A DNA stretch of 64,000 nucleotides from NCBI GenBank assembly GCA_025354165.1, contig JANXNI010000049.1, positions 112,816-176,815 of the forward strand, written 5' to 3'. The stretch's first letter is position 1, and the number at the start of each line of letters is the position of its first letter. The notes beneath the pieces are model-generated. The model had not been told where the DNA came from, searched no databases, and was given only the letters and a program-made list of their open reading frames with translations. The DNA is from Burkholderiales bacterium (lineage in GTDB: Bacteria; Pseudomonadota; Gammaproteobacteria; Burkholderiales; Casimicrobiaceae). This document shows positions 18,462 through 27,427 of the stretch, one piece after another. A program made the position numbers and the translations under genes.

Positions 18462-19073
18462 TCAGTGAATGACGGAGGTAGGTGTTCGAGGCAAGACAAC
18501 CTCTAGCGCGGTGGCGACGGCACGGCTGACGCGTTCGAAAGATTCGTCGCTGGGATCCACCCTGTCGAGATGCAGCGCCCCAATCAAAGTTGCATGCAAA
18601 AAATTGGCATGATCCTGTGAAATCGGCACGCCAACCAGCGTGAAACCGGCCTTCAGTTTGGCCAGAATGCGGGCATCGAATTCTCGCATCCATTGACGAA
18701 TCGATTCGTCTTCCTCAGTCGCTGCGGCGAGGCCAGTCATCAGCCGGAACCACTGGCGATCATTTTTTTCCGGCATCAGCCGCTGACGCAAGTCTTCAAC
18801 CGAAAGTTCGCTGGGCACCGCAGTTTCCGCCGTCGGACGAAACATGGCCTCAACGCCAAACTGCGCGGCTCCGCGCAGCAAATCGTTACGCGTTGGAAAA
18901 TAGTACGTCAGGTGACTCTGACGTACCCCCGCCCGCGCCGCAACGGCCTGCTGAGTGAGTGCGCTGAAGCCAATCGTCAGCACTATTTCGTTCGCCGCCG
19001 TGAGGATTTTGTCGCGTACTGAAGCATCAGGCTTAAGCGAGGCAAAACACGGAATAGGTAGCTTGATATTCAT
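18462..19073 (-). CDS. TetR-family repressor of the efflux operon
   Basis: A 203-residue regulator with an N-terminal helix-turn-helix (residues about 20-65, with GFSALTQQAVAARAGVRQSHLTYYFPTR) and a C-terminal ligand domain. It is the first gene of the efflux operon, so it is expected to repress itself and the pump until a substrate binds. A matching palindrome overlaps the promoter. The ligand domain is not one of the well-known types. Confidence 0.93.
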   Translation of the reverse strand: MNIKLPIPCFASLKPDASVRDKILTAANEIVLTIGFSALTQQAVAARAGVRQSHLTYYFPTRNDLLRGAAQFGVEAMFRPTAETAVPSELSVEDLRQRLMPEKNDRQWFRLMTGLAAATEEDESIRQWMREFDARILAKLKAGFTLVGVPISQDHANFLHATLIGALHLDRVDPSDESFERVSRAVATALEVVLPRTPTSVIH

Positions 19074-19074
19074 T

Positions 19075-19111
19075 TTTGGTAATCATACCAAAGGTATTTT
19101 TAACTTGGTAA
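19075..19111 (-). promoter_or_regulatory. tetR/efflux promoter with overlapping operator
   Basis: TTTGGTA-ATCA-TACCAAA at 19075-19092 is a 7-bp inverted repeat. TACCAA recurs as TTGGTA at 19105-19110. Read on the minus strand, TTACCA (19106-19111) and TATGAT (19082-19087) form a -35/-10 pair with an 18-base spacer, so the operator covers the -10 box. The first codon of tetR is at 19071-19073, so the leader is very short. Confidence 0.6.
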
Positions 19112-19128
19112 AACAACCAACTGTGAGA

Positions 19129-19248
19129 TACAGCTTTTCCACATAAGTGCCATTATGTAAAGGCTGACATCGTATTAATGCAACAGTCGACAATCGCAGA
19201 ATATTCGATATACACCACGTGCAGTAGTCATTTCGTCGGAAAGCTGTA
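19129..19248. repeat. Palindromic MITE-like element, copy 2
   Basis: 120 bp in the divergent tetR/arnT gap. Ends are TACAGCTTTTCC and CGGAAAGCTGTA, nearly perfect terminal inverted repeats. AGGCTG is at offset 33 and AGTCGACAA at offset 57. Confidence 0.8.
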
Positions 19249-19358
19249 GGCATTACAACGACCTGGTCAGCGTCACCGAATGCATGAGCCGCAGAGCAAC
19301 GGACTCAGCTTTCCCTCGATGAACGATACCTCCCGGGCGTCTGCTAGCATCGTTTGCC

Positions 19359-21032
19359 GTGACTCTACCCCGCCCTATTCTTGCCCTGCTAGCCGCAATT
19401 TTTCTTGCGTCCTGGTTCATCCCATCTATCTCGCGAACGCTGGTGCGGCCTGACGAAGGACGCTACACCGAAATCGCCCGCGAAATGGCGCTCTCCGGTG
19501 ATTACGTGACGCCGCGCTTGAACGGGCTCAAATACTTCGAGAAACCGCCGCTTCAGTACTGGGCCACCGCGCTGGCCATGTCAACCTTCGGCCAAAGCGA
19601 TTTCACGGCCCGCTGGTGGCCCCTTTTCTCTGGATTTTTCGGGCTCGTGCTGGTGTGGTTCACGGCTCGTGCGCTAGCAGGAAAAGACGTTGCATGGGTC
19701 AGCACGGGTCTATTGGGCGCGATGATTTACTACTTCGTCATCGCCCATATCAACACGCTCGACATGGGCCTTGCGGCGTTTATGACGCTCACGATGGTAG
19801 GTCTCATTCGAGGCTTCGGTATTGACGGGCAATCGAGCGCAAAAGCGCGCGGCTGGATGATTGCAGCCTGGGCCGGTGCGGCGCTCGCGTTCCTGTCGAA
19901 AGGCCTGATCGGAATCGTGCTTCCCGGCGCAATTTTCGTGTTGTATCTGCTCGCCTCAAGGCAGTGGCATTTGCTCAAGCGCATGGAGTGGATTTGGGGG
20001 CCACTCGCGTTCGTACTGATCGCGCTGCCTTGGCCGCTTCTGGTGCAGTCGAGGAACCCCGAATGGGCGCATTTTTTCTTCATCTACGAGCACTTTGAGC
20101 GCTTCTCGAACCTCGAACATGGTCGCGACGGCGCGCTGTATTACTTCATTCCAATTTTGATTGTCGGGTTGTTACCGTGGTCGCCTGCCGTTCTCGGATT
20201 TATTCGTCGTGACGCACGCGCTGCCGCCTCGGACGTTTACGCGAGGGCGCAACTCAACGTGCCGCTGTTCCTGACCCTCTGGTGCGCGTTTCTGTTTGTT
20301 TTTTTCAGCGTTTCCCGCTCCAAATTGCCGTCTTATTTGCTGCCAACAGTGCCCGCGTTTGCGATGCTGCTCGCACCGATGATGCTGCGTATGCCCAACG
20401 TTTATTTCCGTCGCATGCTTGTGGCAATGGCGCTGATCCCGCTAGGACTGATTGTTGCGGCTCTCATCAACGACCGGTTTGAATCGGACGCGTACACGCC
20501 CGCGATGGTCAATGCATATGCCACGTATTTTGTGGTCGGTGCTGTGCTGTACGCAGCGGCGATACTGGCTGCCTGGTGGTTCAATCGAAAGGCGCGACGC
20601 CTTGATGCATTGATCGTTGCCGCGACGCTCGCGACAGCAGCCGCAAGTGTGCTGGTGGTCGGCTATGGCACGCTGTCTGCCAGTACGTCGAGCCAGCAAT
20701 TGGTCGTGGACTTTCTGGCGACCGAACCACAATATCGCAGAGACGATGCCTTCTTCTCCGTCGGCATGTATGAGCAGACGCTGCCTGCCTATTTGAGGCG
20801 CACGGTCACGCTGGTGGATTACCTGGACGAAATGGGTATGGGTGCGGCTATGGAGCCAGACAAAGTGCGCTTCAATTTCGCCGATTTTGCTGAGGAATGG
20901 GAATCGCTGGATCGCGCCTATGCCGTCACCGATTTTGATCAATTGCCGCGTATGGATTTTGCGGGATTGGACTACCGGGTGGTGGCGACAGATTTGCGCC
21001 GCGCAATCATTGCGCGGCATCCTAAACAATGA
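19359..21032 (+). CDS. arnT: ArnT-type glycosyltransferase (GT39/GT83), L-Ara4N transfer to lipid A
   Basis: Inner-membrane GT-C enzyme of 557 residues that moves 4-amino-4-deoxy-L-arabinose from undecaprenyl phosphate to lipid A on the periplasmic side, lowering negative charge and polymyxin binding. It opens with a membrane helix, then the first periplasmic loop with RPDEGRYTEIAREMALSGDYVTPRLNG and FEKPPLQYW, diagnostic for ArnT. About twelve membrane segments follow, with a soluble C-terminal tail of about 110 residues. The GTG at 19359 is the start. It leads an operon in which the other arn genes follow closely, unlike E. coli, where arnT is in the middle. Confidence 0.9.
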   Translation: MTLPRPILALLAAIFLASWFIPSISRTLVRPDEGRYTEIAREMALSGDYVTPRLNGLKYFEKPPLQYWATALAMSTFGQSDFTARWWPLFSGFFGLVLVWFTARALAGKDVAWVSTGLLGAMIYYFVIAHINTLDMGLAAFMTLTMVGLIRGFGIDGQSSAKARGWMIAAWAGAALAFLSKGLIGIVLPGAIFVLYLLASRQWHLLKRMEWIWGPLAFVLIALPWPLLVQSRNPEWAHFFFIYEHFERFSNLEHGRDGALYYFIPILIVGLLPWSPAVLGFIRRDARAAASDVYARAQLNVPLFLTLWCAFLFVFFSVSRSKLPSYLLPTVPAFAMLLAPMMLRMPNVYFRRMLVAMALIPLGLIVAALINDRFESDAYTPAMVNAYATYFVVGAVLYAAAILAAWWFNRKARRLDALIVAATLATAAASVLVVGYGTLSASTSSQQLVVDFLATEPQYRRDDAFFSVGMYEQTLPAYLRRTVTLVDYLDEMGMGAAMEPDKVRFNFADFAEEWESLDRAYAVTDFDQLPRMDFAGLDYRVVATDLRRAIIARHPKQ

Positions 21033-21048
21033 CGCGGCGGCCCGATTT

Positions 21049-21429
21049 GTGAGCGCAACCGCCCTCAGTATTGCGCTCTTGAGCGTGCTGCTCAACGCCG
21101 CTGCGCAATTGTTTCTGAAAGCGGGCACGAACGTTGTCGGTACGGTCAGTTTTGGTGACGCCAACACCGTTAACACGCTCATCCAGATCGCCCGCGTTCC
21201 GTGGTTCTGGGCCGGGTTCGCGTGTTACGGCATCAGCCTCTTTACGTGGATCGCCACACTCTCGCGCCTGCCGGTCAGCGTTGCCTATCCGTTGGTATCG
21301 ATTGGCTACGTCGTGAACGCCGCCGCAGCGTGGTATTTGTTCGGTGAATCGATCACTGCGCAAAAATTAGTGGGAATTGGCCTGATCGTGGTCGGGGTCA
21401 TTCTCGTGTCGAACACCGTTTCCAAATAA
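21049..21429 (+). CDS. ArnE/ArnF-like undecaprenyl-phosphate-Ara4N flippase subunit (EamA/SMR type)
   Basis: Small inner-membrane protein of 126 residues with four predicted helices. The first is SIALLSVLLNAAAQLFLKAG, which is the conserved NxxxQxxxK-like pattern of this family, and the end is VGIGLIVVGVILVSN. GTG at 21049 is the most natural start, 17 bases after arnT. In enteric bacteria ArnE and ArnF form a heterodimer, but here only one such gene lies in the operon, so it may act as a homodimer. arnB starts six bases after its stop. Confidence 0.82.
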   Translation: MSATALSIALLSVLLNAAAQLFLKAGTNVVGTVSFGDANTVNTLIQIARVPWFWAGFACYGISLFTWIATLSRLPVSVAYPLVSIGYVVNAAAAWYLFGESITAQKLVGIGLIVVGVILVSNTVSK

Positions 21430-21434
21430 TTGCC

Positions 21435-22589
21435 GTGACACCAAACAGAAAAACCATCGCCTTCGCTGCGCCCTCGCTCGGCGAGGAAGAATTTGCCGCG
21501 GCCGACGCCGTTTTGCGCTCAGGCTGGATCGCCTCTGGCCCCAACGTCACCGCACTTGAGGGCGAGCTTTCGACCTACTTTGGCGGGCGTCCGACACGAC
21601 TCCTGACCAGCGAAACTGCGGCACTCGAAGTCGCTCTGCAACTGCTCGGCATCGGTCCCGGTGACGAAGTTTTGATCGGTGCGCAAACGTTCTTCTCCAG
21701 CGCCAACATGGTTGAAAAAGTCGGCGCGAAGGCCGTGTTTGTCGATGTCGATTTGAAATCACGCAACATTGATCTGGCGGATGCAGCACGGCGCGTAACA
21801 GCAAAAACCAAAGCCATCATCCCGACCCATTACGCGGGTTTAGCGTGCGATATGGATGCGCTTTACGCCTTCGCAAAGCAACACAATTTGCGAGTGATCG
21901 AAGACGCTGCGCTTGCGATTGGTTCGTCATGGAAAGGCAAAGCCATCGGCTCGTTCGGCGACGTCGCCCTCTTCTCGTTCCACCCGAACAAAAACATCAC
22001 CACCATTGAAGGCGGCGCACTCGTCTGCAACGAAATTGCCGACGCAAAGCGCACCGAGGTGCTGCGTTTTCACGGCATCAGCCGACGGCCCGACCAAACG
22101 CGCGACGTTGATTTTCCGGGCGGAAAATTCAACATGACCGACGTCAGCGCGGCGATTGGTCGCGCGCAGCTCAAAAAGCTTGACGCGTTTTGTCACTATC
22201 GCCGCCAACTTGCGGCTCGCTATTTGACTCGTCTGACGGCGATTCTTGATGATTCATTGTTACCGCACGCTGGTCATGTCGGCGACGAAGCAGGTCATAG
22301 CTGGAATCTGTTCGCAATCCGCTTGCCGCTTGATCAATTGAAGTTGTGCCGCGCTGAGATCATGGACGCGATGAAAGCGCACGGAATCGCGACAAGCGTG
22401 TCGTACGAATCGCCGCATCTCACCTCACTCTTCCGCAAACAAGGCTGGAAGGAAGGCGATTTGCCGAATACCGAATTGATCGCCGACACGACATTGACGC
22501 TGCCGCTTCACGCAGGAATCACGGAGGCCGATGTTGACTACGTGTGCGATAGTCTCGCTTCCGTTCTTGCCGAGGCGTCCGCTAGATGA
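21435..22589 (+). CDS. arnB: UDP-4-amino-4-deoxy-L-arabinose aminotransferase (DegT/DnrJ/EryC1 family)
   Basis: PLP enzyme of 384 residues that aminates UDP-4-keto-arabinose using glutamate. It begins with FAAPSLGEEEF and has SGWIASGPNV, the PLP-phosphate region and the lysine at about 186 in SFHPNKNITTIEGG, typical of ArnB. GTG at 21435 is the start. The stop overlaps the start of arnC as ATGA, so the two are translationally coupled. Confidence 0.92.
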   Translation: MTPNRKTIAFAAPSLGEEEFAAADAVLRSGWIASGPNVTALEGELSTYFGGRPTRLLTSETAALEVALQLLGIGPGDEVLIGAQTFFSSANMVEKVGAKAVFVDVDLKSRNIDLADAARRVTAKTKAIIPTHYAGLACDMDALYAFAKQHNLRVIEDAALAIGSSWKGKAIGSFGDVALFSFHPNKNITTIEGGALVCNEIADAKRTEVLRFHGISRRPDQTRDVDFPGGKFNMTDVSAAIGRAQLKKLDAFCHYRRQLAARYLTRLTAILDDSLLPHAGHVGDEAGHSWNLFAIRLPLDQLKLCRAEIMDAMKAHGIATSVSYESPHLTSLFRKQGWKEGDLPNTELIADTTLTLPLHAGITEADVDYVCDSLASVLAEASAR

Positions 22590-23596
22590 TGATTCCCCAA
22601 CTCTCCGTTGTCATTCCGGTTTACAACGAAGAGGCCGTGTTGCCCGAGTTGTTCGCACGGCTTTATCCGGCGCTCGACGCAATTGCCGCAGCGGGCACTT
22701 CCTATGAAGTCATTTTCATCAACGACGGCAGCAAAGACCGATCACCCGCGTTGTTGCTCGATCAACAGTCGAAGCGTCCCGAAGTCACGCGCATCGTGCT
22801 CTTCTCGGGAAATTTCGGTCAGCATGCAGCCATCATGGCGGGTTTCGCACAGGTGCGCGGCGAAGTGGCGGTCACGCTTGACGCCGATCTGCAAAATCCG
22901 CCAGAAGAGATTCACAAGCTACTGACGGCTTATCACGCAGGCCACGACTATGTCGGCTCGATTCGCGATTTACGCCGTGGCGATGCGTGGTGGCGCGGTG
23001 CAGCGTCTAAAGCGCTCAACGCCATCCGCGAACGCACGACCAGCATCAAGATGACCGATCAGGGCTGCATGCTGCGCGCGTATTCGCGTCGCATCGTTGA
23101 GCTCATCAATCAGACGCGTGAAGTTCGCACTTTCATCCCCGCGTTGGCATACACCTATTCGATGACGCCGACTGAGGTGGTGGTGGCACATGCCGAACGT
23201 GCGGCGGGAGAATCGAAATATTCGCTGTACCAACTGCTGCGCCTGAACTTTGATTTGATGACCGGTTTTTCGCTGTTGCCGTTGCAGATTTTTTCGCTAC
23301 TTGGAATGACTGTCGCCGTCGGCTCGGTCATCACTTATCTCGGCTTGATGATTTACCGTGGCTTTACGCTGCCGTTCTGGGACGCGATGCGTGCGCTCCT
23401 GGATCGCGATATTCTGCAATTTTTCCTGACTGGCATGGTGTTGTTTGGGCTCGGCATCGTCGGTGAGTACGTCGGGCGAATTTATTTGCAAGTTCGTGAT
23501 CGGCCGCGCTATGTAATTGACCGTATCGTTGAGCAAACGGGAACCGAGTTTCCAGCTGGCGCGAGCGATATCGAGACGGCGCGCAATCTGGCATGA
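22586..23596 (+). CDS. arnC: Undecaprenyl-phosphate 4-deoxy-4-formamido-L-arabinose transferase
   Basis: GT2 glycosyltransferase of 336 residues that attaches formyl-Ara4N to undecaprenyl phosphate on the cytoplasmic face. The N-terminal domain has SVVIPVYNEE, the DADLQNPPEEI (DxD-type) motif and GSIRDLRRGDAWWR. Two C-terminal membrane helices follow (SLLPLQIFSLLGMTVAVG and FLTGMVLFGLGIVGEYVGR), as in ArnC/PmrF. It overlaps both neighbours by ATGA. Confidence 0.93.
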   Translation: MMIPQLSVVIPVYNEEAVLPELFARLYPALDAIAAAGTSYEVIFINDGSKDRSPALLLDQQSKRPEVTRIVLFSGNFGQHAAIMAGFAQVRGEVAVTLDADLQNPPEEIHKLLTAYHAGHDYVGSIRDLRRGDAWWRGAASKALNAIRERTTSIKMTDQGCMLRAYSRRIVELINQTREVRTFIPALAYTYSMTPTEVVVAHAERAAGESKYSLYQLLRLNFDLMTGFSLLPLQIFSLLGMTVAVGSVITYLGLMIYRGFTLPFWDAMRALLDRDILQFFLTGMVLFGLGIVGEYVGRIYLQVRDRPRYVIDRIVEQTGTEFPAGASDIETARNLA

Positions 23597-24534
23597 ACAC
23601 AGGCGCGGTGTTTCCGACGACTGCTGTTGTGTTCGCGTATCACAACGTCGGCGTTCGTTGCCTGCGTGTGCTGCTTGATCAGGGCGTACACGTACCACTC
23701 GTTCTAACGCACGAGGATAGCCCGACCGAAAACATCTGGTACGACTCGGTCGCACAGGTCTGTGCGGATCGCGGCATCGACACGCTCATGGTTGAAGACG
23801 CCAATCATCCTGATGTCGTTGCCCGCATCCGCGCGCTGGCGCCCGACTTCCTGTTTTCGTTTTATTACCGCAAGATGCTCGGCGCGGAAATCCTCGGCAT
23901 TCCGAAGCGCGGTGCACTGAATATGCACGGCTCGCTGCTGCCGAAGTATCGTGGTCGCGTGCCGACGAATTGGGCCGTGATCAACGGCGAAACCGAAACC
24001 GGCGCGTCACTGCATTACATGGAAGTGAAGCCCGACGCGGGCGATCTGGTAGCGCAGTCGAGTGTGCCGATTCTGGGCGACGATACGGCGTTCGAAGTTT
24101 TTCAAAAAGTGGTCGTGGCGGCGGAGATGACGCTCGTGCGTGCGCTGCCTCAGCTCATCGCGGGCACCGCGCCGCGAGTTCCGCTTGATCTGAAATCGGG
24201 TTCTTATTTCTCGGGTCGCAAGCCGGAAGATGGCCGTATTGACTGGCAGCAATCGGCGCAGCAAATTTGCAACCTGATTCGTGCCGTTGCGCCGCCCTAT
24301 CCGGGCGCGTTTGCAGATTTTCAAGGCGCACGGGTGATTGTTAACAAGGCGCGAATTTTGGATGACTTGGAACTGCCAGCATCACTTGGAAGCATTGCGA
24401 ACTTGGGTGGCACCTTCGGTTTCGTCTGCGGCGACGGGAAGCTGATAGAACCGCTTTCGCTCACCATTGATGGCGAAAAATTAGAACGCAAAGAATTGCA
24501 GCAATGGTTAAGAAGACTCAAATCTTCCTTGTAG
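23593..24534 (+). CDS. arnA: UDP-L-Ara4N formyltransferase (N-terminal half of ArnA as a separate gene)
   Basis: Formyltransferase of 313 residues using 10-formyl-tetrahydrofolate. The motif LNMHGSLLPKYRGRVPTNWAV gives the catalytic Asn109 and His111, and Asp147 follows in KPDAGDLV, matching the active-site triad of the ArnA formyltransferase domain. The start overlaps arnC as ATGA. In enteric bacteria this domain is fused to the decarboxylase; here the chain ends at residue 313. The stop codon TAG (24532-24534) lies inside a REP-like palindrome (TTGTAGGAGCG), so insertion of the repeat may have redefined the C-terminus. Confidence 0.9.
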   Translation: MNTGAVFPTTAVVFAYHNVGVRCLRVLLDQGVHVPLVLTHEDSPTENIWYDSVAQVCADRGIDTLMVEDANHPDVVARIRALAPDFLFSFYYRKMLGAEILGIPKRGALNMHGSLLPKYRGRVPTNWAVINGETETGASLHYMEVKPDAGDLVAQSSVPILGDDTAFEVFQKVVVAAEMTLVRALPQLIAGTAPRVPLDLKSGSYFSGRKPEDGRIDWQQSAQQICNLIRAVAPPYPGAFADFQGARVIVNKARILDDLELPASLGSIANLGGTFGFVCGDGKLIEPLSLTIDGEKLERKELQQWLRRLKSSL

Positions 24535-24616
24535 GAGCGACTCTGTCGCGACCCAACGTTGCAATGCGAACCCGACTTGTTCAGCGGAGATGGGTCGCGG
24601 CATGCCGCTCCTACAA
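24529..24616. repeat. REP-like palindrome, copy 1, inside the arn operon
   Basis: TTGTAGGAGCGACTCTGTCG and the downstream arm GCATGCCGCTCCTACAA are inverted copies, about 88 bp outer to outer. This is the form of a REP pair (BIME). The same GTAGGAGCG...CGCTCCTAC ends occur at 39663 and 63933. It fills most of the only large gap in the arn operon. Confidence 0.75.
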
Positions 24617-24669
24617 GAACGTGCAACTGCCACCCATGAAACAATAACGCCTGCTCACAGGGCTTCTCT

Positions 24670-25716
24670 ATGAAAAAAGTATTCATCCTCGGTGCCAATG
24701 GTTTCATTGGTCATCATCTGAGCCGCGCGATTCTTGCGACGACTGACTGGCACATCGTTGGCATGGATTTGGGCAGCCATCGCCTGACTTCGATGCTGGA
24801 CAACCCGCGCATGAATTTTCATGAGCGCGACATGTTGACCAGCACCGCTTGGATTGACGAACAGGTCGCGGCGTGCGACGTCGTGCTCCCGTTAGTTGCG
24901 ATTGCCACGCCTGCGACCTACGTGCGCGATCCACTGCGCGTGTTTGAGCTGGATTTCGAAGCAAATCTGCCCATTGTGCGGATGTGTGTAAAGCACAAAA
25001 AACGGCTGATATTCCCGTCGACCTCAGAGGTTTACGGCATGTGTACAGATACCGAATTCGATGCCGAAACGTCCGACCTTGTCGTCGGCCCGATCAACAA
25101 GCCGCGCTGGATTTATTCAGTATCGAAGCAGTTGATGGATCGCATCATTCACGCATACGGTCTGAAAGGTGAACTGGATTACACCCTGTTCCGCCCGTTC
25201 AACTGGATTGGCGAGGGGCTTGATTCGTTGACCGCGAGCAACCCCGGCGGCGCACGCGTAATCACACAGTTCATCGGTCACATCATTCGCGGCGAGCCGA
25301 TTCAACTGGTCGACGGCGGCAGCGCACGGCGCAGCTTCACCGACGTTGAGGACGCGATCAATGCACTGATGACGATCATCGACAATCCGCGCGGTATTGC
25401 GACCGGCAAAATTTATAACATCGGTAATCCGGCAAACAACCATTCGGTGCGAGATCTCGCCGAAATGCTCTTGAAGCTGGCGCCTGAATATGCCGAATAT
25501 CAGGCAGGTGCCGCGAAGTCAAAAATTGTCGATACAACCGCTGAGGAATATTACGGCGTCGGTTATCAAGACGTACAGTTCCGCACGCCGCGCATCACCA
25601 ATACTGTTGATGAACTCGACTGGTTGCCGAAGGTGACGATGGCACGTGCACTGCGAAAAATTCTTGAAGCGTATCGCGCGGAAGCCGCGGCGATCACGAC
25701 GGCCCAGCGAGCGTAA
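24670..25716 (+). CDS. arnA: UDP-glucuronate decarboxylase (C-terminal half of ArnA as a separate gene)
   Basis: NAD-dependent oxidative decarboxylase of 348 residues, SDR/epimerase fold, that turns UDP-glucuronate into UDP-4-keto-arabinose. The Rossmann motif is LGANGFIGHH at about residues 7-16. STSEVYGMC and RWIYSVSKQLMDR give the Ser/Tyr/Lys catalytic set. RPFNWIGEGLDSL is close to the E. coli ArnA decarboxylase domain. The ATG at 24670 comes after the REP-like repeat, with GGGCTTCTCT upstream rather than a strong Shine-Dalgarno. Its stop overlaps arnD as TAATG. Confidence 0.92.
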   Translation: MKKVFILGANGFIGHHLSRAILATTDWHIVGMDLGSHRLTSMLDNPRMNFHERDMLTSTAWIDEQVAACDVVLPLVAIATPATYVRDPLRVFELDFEANLPIVRMCVKHKKRLIFPSTSEVYGMCTDTEFDAETSDLVVGPINKPRWIYSVSKQLMDRIIHAYGLKGELDYTLFRPFNWIGEGLDSLTASNPGGARVITQFIGHIIRGEPIQLVDGGSARRSFTDVEDAINALMTIIDNPRGIATGKIYNIGNPANNHSVRDLAEMLLKLAPEYAEYQAGAAKSKIVDTTAEEYYGVGYQDVQFRTPRITNTVDELDWLPKVTMARALRKILEAYRAEAAAITTAQRA

Positions 25717-26687
25717 TGCCGTTTCTCTGTCTTAAGGTCGACGTCGATACGCTCCGTGGAACGCTGGAAGGCGTACCTCGACTCGTTCAACTTTTCAGGC
25801 GCGAGCAAGTCGGCGCAACCTTCCTGTTTTCGCTCGGCCCGGACAACACCGGTCGCGCTATCAAACGCATTTTTCGCCCAGGCTTCCTAGCGAAAGTACG
25901 GCGGACGTCTGTACGGTCGAACTACGGCCTGAAGACACTGCTTTACGGCACACTGATTCCCGGGCCGGACATCGGCAAGCGTGCCGCTGAGCCCATGCAG
26001 GCTACGCGCGATGCCGGGTTTGAATGCGGCATTCACTGCTGGGATCACGTGAGCTGGCAAGACGGTGTGATGAAAAAATCACCGGAATGGACACGTGACC
26101 AGATGAACCGCGCGCATGAGCGATTCACGCAGGTGTTCGGCACACCCGCACAAACCTGGGGCGCTGCAGGCTGGCAGATGAGCGTTGAAGCGCTGCGCCA
26201 TCAGGGCACGCTCGGCTATCGCTACGCCAGCGATGCGCGTTCCGATCCGCCGACGCTGACGCCGGCCAATGACAGCGATACCGGCAGCGTGTTCTGGCCG
26301 CTCGTGAAGGGTGAAGCCCTGCCGGTGCCGCAAGTCACCGGCACATTGCCCACGCTAGACGAATTGATCGGTCTTGACGGCTGCACGGCGGACAACGCGC
26401 ATGAACACCTGCTGCAATTGACTGCGCACAATCGCCGCGATCATGTGTTCACCCTACACGCAGAACTCGAAGGCATGGCGCTGCTGCCAGTGCTGGAGCG
26501 ACTGCTGACGGGCTGGCGCGATCAGGGCTACAGTCTGGTCAGCACGGGAACGTATTTCGATACATTGAACGCGGACGCCTTGCCCTATTGCGAGCTCGAC
26601 TGGGCGGAGGTTTCCGGACGGTCAGGCAAGCTGCTGAAGCAAGGCTTGCCTTACCTCGCGAATCTGAACCAAACCATGCGCGTCTAG
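25716..26687 (+). CDS. arnD: 4-deoxy-4-formamido-L-arabinose-phosphoundecaprenol deformylase
   Basis: Polysaccharide-deacetylase-fold enzyme of 323 residues that removes the formyl group from undecaprenyl-P-Ara4FN before flipping. LKVDVDTLRGTLEGVPRL holds the metal-binding aspartate region, SLGPDNTGRAIKRIF and GIHCWDHVSWQD match ArnD closely. The start shares one base with the stop of the preceding gene. A peroxiredoxin gene follows after 25 bases and may be cotranscribed. Confidence 0.92.
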   Translation: MPFLCLKVDVDTLRGTLEGVPRLVQLFRREQVGATFLFSLGPDNTGRAIKRIFRPGFLAKVRRTSVRSNYGLKTLLYGTLIPGPDIGKRAAEPMQATRDAGFECGIHCWDHVSWQDGVMKKSPEWTRDQMNRAHERFTQVFGTPAQTWGAAGWQMSVEALRHQGTLGYRYASDARSDPPTLTPANDSDTGSVFWPLVKGEALPVPQVTGTLPTLDELIGLDGCTADNAHEHLLQLTAHNRRDHVFTLHAELEGMALLPVLERLLTGWRDQGYSLVSTGTYFDTLNADALPYCELDWAEVSGRSGKLLKQGLPYLANLNQTMRV

Positions 26688-26712
26688 TGAACCTTGGTTA
26701 TGAGGAGTCATC

Positions 26713-27171
26713 ATGTCAACTAAGAAAGTCACCGATTTCGACCTACCCGCCAACGGTGGAGGCCACTTCAAGCTCTCCGATCACGCAGGAAAAATCGTTG
26801 TCCTCTATTTCTATCCAAAGGACAGCACACCAGGGTGTACGACCGAGGGCATTGACTTCGCGGCTTTACACGAAAAATTCTTGAAAGCCAATGCGATCAT
26901 CGTTGGCGTCTCGCGCGACAGCGTGAAATCGCACGACAATTTTTGTGCAAAACATGGCTTCCCTTTTGCGCTGGTGTCGGACGCCGAAGAGTTGCTTTGC
27001 ACACAGTTTGGCGTCATCAAAATGAAGAATATGTACGGCAAGCAAGTGCGCGGCATTGAGCGCAGCACATTCGTCATCGGCCCGGATCGCACGCTCATTC
27101 ACGATTGGCGCGGCGTCAAAGTCGCGGGCCATGCGCAGGCTGTGCTCGACTTTGTGATGACGCTGTCGTAA
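26713..27171 (+). CDS. bcp: Thiol peroxidase, Bcp/PrxQ type peroxiredoxin
   Basis: Cytosolic thioredoxin-fold peroxidase of 152 residues. The peroxidatic Cys42 is in YPKDSTPGCTTEG. The resolving cysteine found five residues later in E. coli Bcp is missing (Ile47); Cys78 (NFCAKHG) could serve instead. A good Shine-Dalgarno (GAGGAG) lies before the ATG. It follows arnD by 25 bases on the same strand. A link to Ara4N synthesis is not expected, so it may simply share a transcript. Confidence 0.93.
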   Translation: MSTKKVTDFDLPANGGGHFKLSDHAGKIVVLYFYPKDSTPGCTTEGIDFAALHEKFLKANAIIVGVSRDSVKSHDNFCAKHGFPFALVSDAEELLCTQFGVIKMKNMYGKQVRGIERSTFVIGPDRTLIHDWRGVKVAGHAQAVLDFVMTLS

Positions 27172-27240
27172 CAGGCGCAAACCAGATTACGGGCTTTGTC
27201 GCCTGCGCTTTGTGAGTCGTGAACGGGCCTAGAAAAGTTA

Positions 27241-27358
27241 ACAGCTTTTAGCGTATGGCCTTATTTTACAAGGGCTAAGCCTGAATTAGTTCTTAAGTCG
27301 ACTTCATGGCTTATATAGCTCTCGCCCCAATGCAGACTAATTTTCGTGAAAAAGCTGT
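27241..27358. repeat. Palindromic MITE-like element, copy 3
   Basis: 118 bp between the convergent bcp and SmpA-like genes. Ends are ACAGCTTTTA and AAAAAGCTGT. GGGCTA is at offset 32 and AGTCGACTT at offset 56. Confidence 0.82.
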
Positions 27359-27398
27359 CACGCTTTCTTTCATGCACAAACGGCGTACGGGGCAGCCA

Positions 27399-27427
27399 AA
27401 ACCCGTAGCCAGAAAGACGGGCTTTTA
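27399..27427. terminator. Weak bidirectional terminator between convergent genes
   Basis: CCCGT and ACGGG form a short stem with about ten bases of loop, flanked by AAAA on one side and TTTT on the other. It could end transcripts from both bcp and the lipoprotein gene. The stem is short and imperfect. Confidence 0.35.
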
